From Bacillus altitudinis 41KF2b (GTDB taxonomy: Bacteria > Bacillota > Bacilli > Bacillales > Bacillaceae), in contig NZ_ASJC01000001.1 of NCBI RefSeq assembly GCF_000691145.1, positions 620,001 through 684,000 of the forward strand: 64,000 bases of DNA. Reading direction: 5' to 3'. The notes beneath the pieces were generated by a model. The model worked only from the letters and a program-made list of their open reading frames with translations, was not told where the DNA came from and made no database searches. How positions within the stretch are numbered: position 1 is the first letter of the stretch; every line of letters starts with the position of its first letter. A program made the translations under genes and the position numbers. Of this stretch, positions 57,637 through 64,000 are shown one piece after another.

Positions 57637-59540
57637 CTTTACTATCAGCTGTAGAACAGAGATCAAAGGCCTATCATGAGCTTCAAGAAGAAATGAAACT
57701 TGTGAAAAAAGCATTAAAAAGTGTGTCGGGCTTAGGTGATGAATTTACTGGAAAAGGTGCAGACAATATCAAATCTTTTTATGAGGATCTTGCGCTGTAC
57801 ACAGACACATATCTTGATTTTATCGATATGCAGAAAGCTTTTTTAGATGGGGTGAAAGGAAAGCTTGATGATGAATCATTAGGCGGGAGTACTTTTATTG
57901 ATGAGCACTTTTTAGACACTCAATTGAAACAAGGGATTCAGAACAATAAAGATATGGTCAAAGAACAAAAAGAGGCACTTTCCACTATTTTTGATGATAT
58001 TAGTGATTTAATTGAATTACATACTTTTTCAAGTAAAGAGGTCAATGAACATTTAGACGATGCGAACAAAAAAAGAAAAGTGACCATTGAAGTTTTACAT
58101 CAAATAGACAATGATTTAAAAACGGAATACGCAAAGTCAGAAGCGGTTGAGAACCACCTCAACACTTTTTATGCAAAGATGATGGCTGCTACTGGAAAAG
58201 GAAAGAATGCTCAGCCAATGTATTATGATGCAAAAGCATTTCATGAGACAGATGTGTACAAGAACCATGATCAGATTGATGCTCAAGTGAAAGCCTATTT
58301 AAAGGTGAAAAAAGAAGAACAAGAAAAACGAAGAATCAGAGAATTGAAAGAAAAGCTCAATGATCCTTCGTGTCTATCAGAAGCGAAATACTTTGAGATT
58401 GTAGATGAGATCGGTTATGAGAATCTCACATATGATCAAAAAATGTATTACAGTCAGCTTCTCCAAATCAAAGCACAGGAAGAAGCATCGGAGGTGTTCA
58501 TTGATAGTGTAAAAGGTGCTGCAGTGGGTCTATATGATGTGGCAAAAGATACAGTGACCGGAATCTATGATCTTGTCACTGATCCTGGTGGGGCTGTGGA
58601 ATCAGTCGTAACGGCTGTTTCTCATCCAATTGAAACGTCGAAAGCGATTGGAAAGTCGATTTCAGACTCATTCCAAAAAGAAGTCATAAATGGTGACGCG
58701 TATTCACGGTCACACTGGTTCGCCTATGCGACTGGTTCTCTTGCAGAAATTGTCTTTGGTTCTAAAGGGGCAGGAGCCATCACAAAAACAGGGACAACAG
58801 CTGCCAAAACAACAGTGAAGAAAGGCCTTGAACAAGGGGCAAAATCAATAGATAGAGTCTCTATTCCGAATCTATTGCCATACTCACCAAAGTTTCAAAT
58901 GGCTGGTGGACCGAAGCTGCCGTATAACGTGTTTGACGGAGAAAATCTCAAAAATAAACTTCTCTCCATGGCAAAGCGTCTAGACAACAACTCAGGATAC
59001 GGTATCTCTCAGACAGGCAGAAGATTACCGGCACCAAAATCACCACCGACCGTTGTCAGTTACGGAGATCATTATGTGAGATGGAAACGCAAGAAGGTAT
59101 TAAAACCGAATGTCGTTTATTCAACAAAGCAAGGTTACACCTACACAACAGATCACTATGGTCGCATTGTCAAAGTCGAAGCAAGTGATTTAAAATATGG
59201 AGAGGTCAAAAGAAACCAATATGCTCAATCCAATTCAGGAAAGCCGGATCGATTGCTGGATGATGATGGTGGTCATCTGATAGCGTCTATTTTTAAAGGT
59301 TCTGGTGATATTGATAATCTGGTGCCGATGAATTCGCAGATTAATCGTAGTGGCGGGAAATGGTATGAGATGGAACAAAAATGGAGAAAAGCATTAGCAT
59401 CTGATCCACCAAAGCGTGTAGAAGTTATAATTGAGCCGAAATATTTAAATGATTCAATTAGACCCTCTGAGTTTGGTGTGTTTTATAGCATAGAAGGAAA
59501 AGAAAAGTATCTAATTATTGAAAATAAAATCGGAGGGTGA
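57615..59540 (+). CDS. LXG-domain type VII-secreted toxin with C-terminal nuclease domain
   Basis: A 641-residue toxin. ATG 57615 follows AAAAGGAG. Residues 1-~205 are the LXG domain (LDAPSLLSAVEQRSKAY, LGDEFTGKGADNIKSFYEDL). The middle carries charged helices and an Ala/Gly/Ser-rich pretoxin segment (AVGLYDVAKDTVTGIYDLVTD). The last ~130 residues are a DNA/RNA non-specific endonuclease-type domain: TYTTDHYGRIVKVEAS, LLDDDGGHLIASIFKGSGD (catalytic His) and NLVPMNSQINRSGGKWYEME. B. subtilis YeeF, YobL and YxiD have the same layout. The product should be exported by the Yuk/ESX system to kill rivals. The immunity gene follows. Confidence 0.92.
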   Translation: MKILDAPSLLSAVEQRSKAYHELQEEMKLVKKALKSVSGLGDEFTGKGADNIKSFYEDLALYTDTYLDFIDMQKAFLDGVKGKLDDESLGGSTFIDEHFLDTQLKQGIQNNKDMVKEQKEALSTIFDDISDLIELHTFSSKEVNEHLDDANKKRKVTIEVLHQIDNDLKTEYAKSEAVENHLNTFYAKMMAATGKGKNAQPMYYDAKAFHETDVYKNHDQIDAQVKAYLKVKKEEQEKRRIRELKEKLNDPSCLSEAKYFEIVDEIGYENLTYDQKMYYSQLLQIKAQEEASEVFIDSVKGAAVGLYDVAKDTVTGIYDLVTDPGGAVESVVTAVSHPIETSKAIGKSISDSFQKEVINGDAYSRSHWFAYATGSLAEIVFGSKGAGAITKTGTTAAKTTVKKGLEQGAKSIDRVSIPNLLPYSPKFQMAGGPKLPYNVFDGENLKNKLLSMAKRLDNNSGYGISQTGRRLPAPKSPPTVVSYGDHYVRWKRKKVLKPNVVYSTKQGYTYTTDHYGRIVKVEASDLKYGEVKRNQYAQSNSGKPDRLLDDDGGHLIASIFKGSGDIDNLVPMNSQINRSGGKWYEMEQKWRKALASDPPKRVEVIIEPKYLNDSIRPSEFGVFYSIEGKEKYLIIENKIGG

Positions 59541-59545
59541 ATAAT

Positions 59546-60034
59546 ATGGAAAACATAACAATAGATTCTATCTATCAAAAAATAGCTGAACTTATTCATG
59601 ATAACATTCCAGTTGAATGGGAAAAAATACGAATGTATACGGAAGTGGTCAAACACGAAGCAGAAATAACTTTTTACTTTAGAAAAAAGGGTGATAAGGA
59701 GTTTATTTACGGGCACAATATACCTAAATTATTTAATATCAGTAGATCAATATATATGGATTTTTTAGTTGAGTTAACACGATTATTTAGACAGTTAAAA
59801 ACATTTTATGAAAAAAATAATTATGGTTCATGGACTAATCTCACGCTTGAGATGGAGCATTCAGGTAAATTCTCGATTGAATATGGGTATGAAGATATTT
59901 TCTCATTAGGTATTGATGGTGATCAAAGAATAGCCGTTTGGGAATACGAAACGTTCGGATTTCTACCTGAAGATGAGGAAGATAAAGAAGCTGTGCTAAA
60001 TTATTTGAAAAATAAAGAAGAAAATAGAAAATAG
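59546..60034 (+). CDS. YezG-family (DUF600) immunity protein
   Basis: A 162-residue cytoplasmic protein; ATG 59546 with CGGAGGGTG upstream and 5 bp from the toxin stop. Matches to YezG include EWEKIRMYTEVV, FYFRKKGDKEFIYGHNIP, WTNLTLEMEHSGKFSIEYGY and RIAVWEYETFGF. YezG neutralises the YeeF nuclease in B. subtilis, so the cognate pair here is the expected toxin-immunity couple. Confidence 0.92.
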   Translation: MENITIDSIYQKIAELIHDNIPVEWEKIRMYTEVVKHEAEITFYFRKKGDKEFIYGHNIPKLFNISRSIYMDFLVELTRLFRQLKTFYEKNNYGSWTNLTLEMEHSGKFSIEYGYEDIFSLGIDGDQRIAVWEYETFGFLPEDEEDKEAVLNYLKNKEENRK

Positions 60035-60040
60035 CAAATG

Positions 60041-60074
60041 ACCCTCCAAATAAATGAAGGAGGGTTTTTGTAAT
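60041..60074 (+). terminator. Terminator of the LXG-yezG operon
   Basis: ACCCTCC and GGAGGGT flank AAATAAATGAA, followed by TTTTTG. Confidence 0.9.
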
Positions 60075-60103
60075 ACTTGTTTCATAAGAATTTATCGCTC
60101 TAC

Positions 60104-60565
60104 TTATTTAAACCGATAAACCGTAACTTCACACTCACCAAGGACCTCTTCTATCATCTCTCGAACAATCGTCCAATCGCCGCCTGCCAAGCCGCAGCCG
60201 ATCCCATAAGGAATGGCGATAGAATGAAGGGGGTTCTTTTCATTTGGATTTGTCACTGTCTGTTTTAGATGTTCAAAGCAGCTGCGTAATGCGTCGTCAT
60301 CTGTTTGTTTTGTTTTTCTTCCGTATCCAACTTGGGCGAATAAGTTGGCAATGGTTTTTCCGTCGCTCGTTGTGATGAACTGGACGGAGCTTAATAAATC
60401 ATCTCCTTGTTCTGCACATAACCGTTTATAGTCTTTATACACATTTGGGTATTTGCTTTTGATTTGCTTTGCTAATCCTGCTCCCATGACACCCTTACAA
60501 TTCACTTGGTGACAGATGATGTCTTCTTCTGCGTCTAAGATATTGCCTTCTACCGTTTTAATCAT
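60104..60565 (-). CDS. Macro-domain protein, probable ADP-ribose hydrolase
   Basis: A 153-residue stand-alone macro domain. Binding-loop motifs are GNILDAEEDIICHQVNCKG, VMGAGLAKQIKSKYP and, near the C-terminus, AIPYGIGCGLAGGDW. This arrangement is like the ALC1/TARG1-like branch that removes ADP-ribose from DNA or glutamate side chains (DarG is one member). No DarT-like toxin is adjacent. AAGGGATG precedes the ATG. Confidence 0.88.
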   Translation of the reverse strand: MIKTVEGNILDAEEDIICHQVNCKGVMGAGLAKQIKSKYPNVYKDYKRLCAEQGDDLLSSVQFITTSDGKTIANLFAQVGYGRKTKQTDDDALRSCFEHLKQTVTNPNEKNPLHSIAIPYGIGCGLAGGDWTIVREMIEEVLGECEVTVYRFK

Positions 60566-60730
60566 TTTAAGTCATCCCTTTTCAATAAAATGCAAACTTA
60601 TGTTCTATTATATCAGTTTTGATGACATTATGTTTAAAAAAATGGATACGTTCATACGACCAAATTGGCAAAAAAAGTCCATGACATCTAAAATAGTGAA
60701 AGATAAAGAAAAAGTAGTAAGGAGAGTCTT

Positions 60731-61273
60731 ATGGATAAAATAGAAACAAATCGTTTAATTCTTAGACCATTTCGTGATGAAGATGCACCCGGAATGCTTG
60801 CATACTTGTCTCAACCAAGAGTGAATTGTTTTCTGGATGATCAAATTTTTACATTAGAAGAAGCGGTCGCTAAGGTGCAAAAAAGAAAAGCAGATCACTC
60901 TTATATGGCGGTTTGTTTAAAAGAAAGTCAGTTGATTATCGGTGAACTGTTTCATTTAAAAGATGAGCCGGACACGTATTCGATTGGCTGGAATTTTCAT
61001 GCGTCATATGAAGGGAAGGGATATGCCCGTGAAAGTGCAGAAGCTCTCTTGTCGTATCTATTTGTCAATCAAGGAGCAAGACGCTTATATGCATATGTAG
61101 AGGATGACAATGATCGATCTCAAACATTATGTGAGCGTTTAGGCATGAGGAAGGAAGGCCTCTTTCTTGAGTTTGTTTCATTTACTACAAATGAAGATGG
61201 CACACCTAAATATGAAAATACCTATCAATATGCTTTGCTGAAAAAAGAATGGGAGCAGTATCATTCTAAATAG
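60731..61273 (+). CDS. GNAT-family N-acetyltransferase
   Basis: A 180-residue RimJ/RimL-type acetyltransferase. ETNRLILRPFRDEDA opens the fold; GWNFHASYEGKGYARESAEALL carries the acetyl-CoA pyrophosphate loop; CERLGMRKEGLF is the C-terminal motif. The substrate is unknown, and ribosomal protein or antibiotic targets are possible. AAGGAGAG precedes the ATG. Confidence 0.9.
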   Translation: MDKIETNRLILRPFRDEDAPGMLAYLSQPRVNCFLDDQIFTLEEAVAKVQKRKADHSYMAVCLKESQLIIGELFHLKDEPDTYSIGWNFHASYEGKGYARESAEALLSYLFVNQGARRLYAYVEDDNDRSQTLCERLGMRKEGLFLEFVSFTTNEDGTPKYENTYQYALLKKEWEQYHSK

Positions 61274-61413
61274 TGCATGGTTTCTTGGTATTGGGATGAC
61301 AACGAAGTGACAAAAATGTGAGATGATCCCTTTGTTTTGTTCGCTCGATCGATGTCACGGTCTTCTTTTTTCATTTATCCTTTTCCTAAACGAAGCAAAA
61401 GGAATGAAATGAG

Positions 61414-61995
61414 ATGCAGGAGTTTAATGAACGGGTTTTTCGGTCGATTAATCAGCTTAGTATGAATCACGATGTCTTAAATCCAGTTCTTATTGGATTG
61501 GCTGAATATTCAGTGATGTTCATTGCAATCATGTTTTTGATCATGTGGTTTCAAAACCGAAGCAGAAAAAACAGATGCATGATGATATCTGCTGGGTTGA
61601 CCTTTATCTTGGCAGAGATGCTAGGGAAAGTCGCTGGGCTCTTTTATTCCAATCAGCAGCCCTTTGCAGAATTGAATCAAGTCAACCTTTTAATCGAAAA
61701 GGAAGTGAACAACTCTTTTCCGAGTGATCACACCATTTTTATTTTTTCCATTTGTATGGTCTTTTGGCTTTTCCACAAGCGTCATATTTATTGGCTTTTC
61801 ATTGCCTGCGCTGTAGGATTTTCAAGGATTTGGGTAGGTGTTCATTATCCATTTGATGTGTTGGCAGGTGCTGTGATCGCTTGTTTAACGGCAGTAACGG
61901 TTGTTTATTTGCCGCTATTCCAAAAGGGCGTTAATGTACTTCTGTCGTGCTATGAATGGGTGGAGCAGAAATGGACAGGAGAGAGAACCAAATAA
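61414..61995 (+). CDS. PAP2-family phosphatase, probable undecaprenyl-diphosphatase (BcrC-like)
   Basis: A 193-residue membrane protein of the same length as B. subtilis BcrC. The PAP2 signature is seen as NQQPF (a variant of the usual RP), NNSFPSDHT and GFSRIWVGVHYPFDV with the catalytic His residues. Such enzymes recycle undecaprenyl pyrophosphate and give bacitracin tolerance. The variant first motif and extra N-terminal divergence suggest an accessory paralogue rather than the main enzyme. Confidence 0.82.
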   Translation: MQEFNERVFRSINQLSMNHDVLNPVLIGLAEYSVMFIAIMFLIMWFQNRSRKNRCMMISAGLTFILAEMLGKVAGLFYSNQQPFAELNQVNLLIEKEVNNSFPSDHTIFIFSICMVFWLFHKRHIYWLFIACAVGFSRIWVGVHYPFDVLAGAVIACLTAVTVVYLPLFQKGVNVLLSCYEWVEQKWTGERTK

Positions 61996-62010
61996 AATGT
62001 AAGTCCACGA

Positions 62011-62055
62011 AAAAACACCCCAATCTGTTATGAAAACAGATCGGGGTGTTTATTA
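62011..62055. terminator. Bidirectional terminator between the PAP2 gene and fra
   Basis: AAACACCCCAATCTGT and ACAGATCGGGGTGTTTATT make a long stem between the convergent genes. Confidence 0.92.
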
Positions 62056-62424
62056 TTTTCGCCAAAATGTGGAACAATCTGCTTTGTCTTCAATGTTAAA
62101 TTCGATGATTTTTTTTAGGAGAGGGTAGTCAATCGGTAAGCTTTCCTTCATCCGAAACATCTTTTTTCCATGGTCATAACCAGCTTGTACAATATCTGTT
62201 GAAAAGTGATCAATCCCTTTTCCTTCTGGCGCAACAGAAATGTGGTGTTTTGCGACGCTAAATCCGATAATAAATGTGCCATGATCTGTGAACATGGGCT
62301 GATTCCAAGCAATTCTTGGCTCTAATTGAGGGAATGTGTCTGAAATCCATTGTAAGATGTCTTGTGTGCGCTGTTTCAGCTCTGGATGACCGATATTGCT
62401 TACATATTCTTCAAAAACCTGCAT
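62053..62424 (-). CDS. fra: Frataxin-like iron chaperone (YdhG/Fra, DUF1801)
   Basis: A 123-residue DUF1801 protein. ATG 62424 is 9 nt after GGAGG; the ATG at 62433 directly abuts that site. The start MQVFEEYVSNI and the segments WNQPMFTDHGTFIIGFS and FNIEDKADCSTFWRK match B. subtilis Fra, which donates iron to Fe-S cluster assembly and haem synthesis. The tRNA-like RNA ends 10 nt upstream of the ribosome-binding site, so fra is probably co-transcribed with it. Confidence 0.9.
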   Translation of the reverse strand: MQVFEEYVSNIGHPELKQRTQDILQWISDTFPQLEPRIAWNQPMFTDHGTFIIGFSVAKHHISVAPEGKGIDHFSTDIVQAGYDHGKKMFRMKESLPIDYPLLKKIIEFNIEDKADCSTFWRK

Positions 62425-62448
62425 TGTTTTCATCCTCCATATTCATCA

Positions 62449-62645
62449 AGCCTCAGACGGGATTCGAACCCGCACTCCTTTCGTAAGCATAGGCTAGGGG
62501 GCAACACGCTTCCCTACGGAATTTCACCGACAGGAGTTTCACCTGTCTCAGCTCATTTGCTTTTCGGTGCTTCTGAAACCCTTGCCTTGCGACCCGCTAG
62601 CTACAATTGTTTTACGGCGCTCTTCCCTTCTAGAGCTACTGAGGC
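62449..62645 (-). ncRNA. 197-nt tRNA-like RNA with a large insertion in the anticodon arm
   Basis: On the minus strand a 7-bp acceptor stem is formed by GCCTCAG (62645-62639) and CTGAGGC (62456-62450), with T8/A9. The D-arm is GCTC (62636-62633) and GAGC (62622-62619) with a loop containing GGG. The T-arm pairs GCGGG with CCCGT around TTCGAAT. All are canonical. In place of the anticodon loop, the short CGTAA/TTACG stem (62616-62612 with 62486-62482) encloses ~125 nt with its own helices: GCTAGCGGG with CCCCCTAGC, GTTTCAG with CTGAGAC, and two similar hairpins GGTGAAACTCC and GGTGAAATTCC. No T33 or anticodon is evident and no CCA is encoded. It may be a non-decoding RNA, an intron-bearing tRNA or a leader of fra. 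Confidence 0.7.
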
Positions 62646-62663
62646 ACGGAAGTTCTTGTTCAT

Positions 62664-62692
62664 ATTATATAGAGAAACTTGAAAAATGAAAA
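62664..62692 (-). promoter_or_regulatory. Sigma-A promoter of the tRNA-like RNA
   Basis: On the minus strand TTTTCA (62692-62687) and TATAAT (62669-62664) are separated by exactly 17 bp. Transcription would start near 62657, about 12 nt before the acceptor stem. Confidence 0.75.
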
Positions 62693-62882
62693 GCAGTGCT
62701 CATGATTCAGGGCCATCGCACAAAATAGGCAATGGAATAAAACCAATCAACGGTGTCTTTTGATAAAAAAAGACGGAATTTTTAGTGTATGCATCATTGA
62801 CTAGGAGAAAGAAACGCAATAACGAAGGAATCGGTTATTGAAGATTCAAGTGATTCATATTAAAATGATGTCAAATGGACTA

Positions 62883-62898
62883 ATTAGCAATTGCTAAT
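62883..62898 (+). promoter_or_regulatory. 16-bp palindrome upstream of the third rap
   Basis: ATTAGCAATTGCTAAT is a perfect palindrome 59 bp before the rap start; it could be an operator in the promoter region. No known regulator consensus was recognised. Confidence 0.4.
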
Positions 62899-62956
62899 AG
62901 AAGTTCCATATTTAGTGAAATCATGTGGTGTAGCTGAAGGTGATTGGGGGTGTAGA

Positions 62957-64000
62957 ATGAGCAAAGTTCCTGTGGCGGAATTGGCATCACTATTAAATGA
63001 CTGGAACATGGAAATCAAAAAAGATCATGCAGATGAGGCAGAACGGCTATTTGCTAAAGCGAAACAGGCAGTAGAGGAAATTGATGATGCTGACATCCTC
63101 ATGTATTATTCTCTTCTAGAGAAAAGGCATCATATTCTGATGTACAATTTAAGAGGGCAAAAAGGCAATGTTTCAACGAAAAGTATAGAAGGCCATTATG
63201 GGAAAAAAGATGATGATTTGTCTAATCGCCTTGCTTATTATTTTGATTTTTATGAGGGTGTGTATGAACAGCATCAGGGGAATTATGAGGTTGCATTACA
63301 GATGTATCAAAGTGCGGAAAAGCTCTTAGATAAAATTCCGAGTGAAATTGAACGCGCTGATTTCGATTTTAAGGTCGCGTGGCTTTACTATCGCCTGAGT
63401 CATATTATGCTTTCATTAAGTTATATTCGCAGGGCTCTACACGTCTATAAACGTCACAAGCAATATGAAAGAAGAACTGCACTTTCATATTCTCTTATTG
63501 CAGCCAACCTTACAGAGATTGGCAGGTACGAAGAAGCGCTTGAGAATTATCGTTTGGCGGAAGAGGTGTTGACGAGCGAACAGGATGATTTTATGCTGGC
63601 TCAGCACCATCATAATGTGGCCATTTTATATTCATTTTGGAATAAACCGAAAGAATCCATCAGCCATCTTGAAAAAGCATTGTCTCATCAAGAGTATTAT
63701 GATTCAGATTTCTTTTTCCATTCTACGTATCTGATCAGCCGGGAACTCTGTGTGATTGGTGAAAAGCAGCGCGCAAGCCAGTATATAGAGGCTGCATATG
63801 CACGAATAAAAGATGCTTCTCATGAAGTGTTTCAGCTCAAAATAGGCATCGTACATGATCTTTACTTAACGAATGTGCCACAAAGATTTCAGCAAATTAA
63901 TGAGAAATTAAGAAAGTTAGAAGAAAAGAATGAATATCATGAAGTGAAAGAGCTTTCTCACTTTGCTGCAAAGTATTGTGAAAAGCAAGCACTTTATGAG
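62957..64000 (+). CDS. Rap-family protein (copy 3), cut by the right edge
   Basis: Open for 348 codons from ATG 62957 (GGGGGTG upstream) to the end of the window. The Rap N-terminal bundle is recognisable (LASLLNDWNMEIKKDHADEA, DADILMYYSLLEKRHHILMY) and TPR repeats follow (YEVALQMYQSAEKLLDKI, YEEALENYRLAEEVL). At the position of Gln47 this protein has Ala (DDADILMYY against ENQDVLLYF), so Spo0F phosphatase activity is doubtful; it may instead bind a response regulator such as ComA or DegU. Any phr would lie beyond the window. Confidence 0.9.
   Translation, partial: MSKVPVAELASLLNDWNMEIKKDHADEAERLFAKAKQAVEEIDDADILMYYSLLEKRHHILMYNLRGQKGNVSTKSIEGHYGKKDDDLSNRLAYYFDFYEGVYEQHQGNYEVALQMYQSAEKLLDKIPSEIERADFDFKVAWLYYRLSHIMLSLSYIRRALHVYKRHKQYERRTALSYSLIAANLTEIGRYEEALENYRLAEEVLTSEQDDFMLAQHHHNVAILYSFWNKPKESISHLEKALSHQEYYDSDFFFHSTYLISRELCVIGEKQRASQYIEAAYARIKDASHEVFQLKIGIVHDLYLTNVPQRFQQINEKLRKLEEKNEYHEVKELSHFAAKYCEKQALYE

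Larger units (their letters stand above)
62646..62956. other. 311-bp gap between the tRNA-like RNA and the third rap
   Basis: It contains the minus-strand promoter just described and, at 62883-62898, the perfect 16-bp palindrome ATTAGCAATTGCTAAT. No gene is supported. Confidence 0.5.

Noticed and set aside
62449..62645. Interpretation of the tRNA-like RNA as tmRNA, cobalamin or FMN riboswitch, or T-box
   Set aside because: No tag reading frame of tmRNA type, no B12-box, RFN or T-box sequences were found, although GGTGAAATTCC is superficially similar to a riboswitch segment.
62449..62645. A normal tRNA with a simple insertion that splices to a 7-nt anticodon loop
   Set aside because: No join of the flanks places a T at position 33 and a purine at 37, and the mismatched 27-43 pair argues against a standard arm; it is kept open only as an alternative.

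Overview
The window is a chromosomal segment of a low-GC Firmicute. Gene order and protein sequence follow the Bacillus subtilis ymf / pgsA-cinA-recA / rny-ymdB-spoVS / tdh-kbl / miaB-ymcA-cotE-mutSL / ymaF-miaA-hfq / nrdIEF / spoVK-hflX / glnRA stretch. Protein divergence from what I know of B. subtilis, the absence of pbpX between recA and rny, and the added genes point to the Bacillus pumilus group (pumilus, safensis, altitudinis). The genus assignment comes from the sequence; the species group is an inference from memory of these proteins.

Region 1 (1-24.9 kb) is core housekeeping: an MMPL exporter (cut by the left edge), EF-P modification (ymfI), cell shape (rodZ), phospholipid synthesis (pgsA), DNA repair and recombination (cinA, recA with a LexA box, mutS, mutL), RNA decay (rny, ymcA), tRNA modification (miaB), sporulation (spoVS with a SigH promoter, cotE) and threonine catabolism (tdh-kbl). 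An RND exporter sits between spoVS and tdh.

Region 2 (25-34.9 kb) is a mosaic. It holds a secreted protein behind a long inverted repeat, His-rich coat-like proteins with SigK-type -10 boxes, a CarD-family regulator, two paralogous poly-gamma-glutamate hydrolase-like proteins flanking a Rap phosphatase and the intracellular protease AprX, then ymaD, a TetR-ebrAB efflux operon with a palindromic operator, and ymaG.

Region 3 (35-48.5 kb) returns to the conserved backbone: ymaF-miaA-hfq-ymzC-ymzA, the class Ib ribonucleotide reductase nrdIEF-ymaB behind two NrdR boxes, cwlC, spoVK, hflX, ynbB and glnRA with two GlnR operators.

Region 4 (48.5-60.1 kb) is an accessory competition island starting exactly at the glnA 3' end. 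It contains decayed genes (a frameshifted subtilisin fragment, a frameshifted secreted toxin-like gene with an intact candidate immunity gene, two truncated LXG genes), one intact LXG nuclease toxin with a YezG-type immunity gene, an SMI1/KNR4 protein, a Rap-Phr quorum-sensing pair and several orphan small proteins. A 40-bp second copy of the glnA tail at 53.26 kb marks an insertion boundary. The two LXG reading frames that start MKILDAP share a duplicated ~100-bp leader whose hairpin contains the ribosome-binding site.

Region 5 (60.1-64 kb) has a macro-domain protein, an acetyltransferase, a PAP2 phosphatase, the frataxin-like fra gene and a third Rap protein that runs off the right edge. 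Directly upstream of fra lies the most unusual element: a 197-nt RNA with canonical tRNA acceptor, D-arm and T-arm but a ~125-nt structured insertion in place of a normal anticodon loop.
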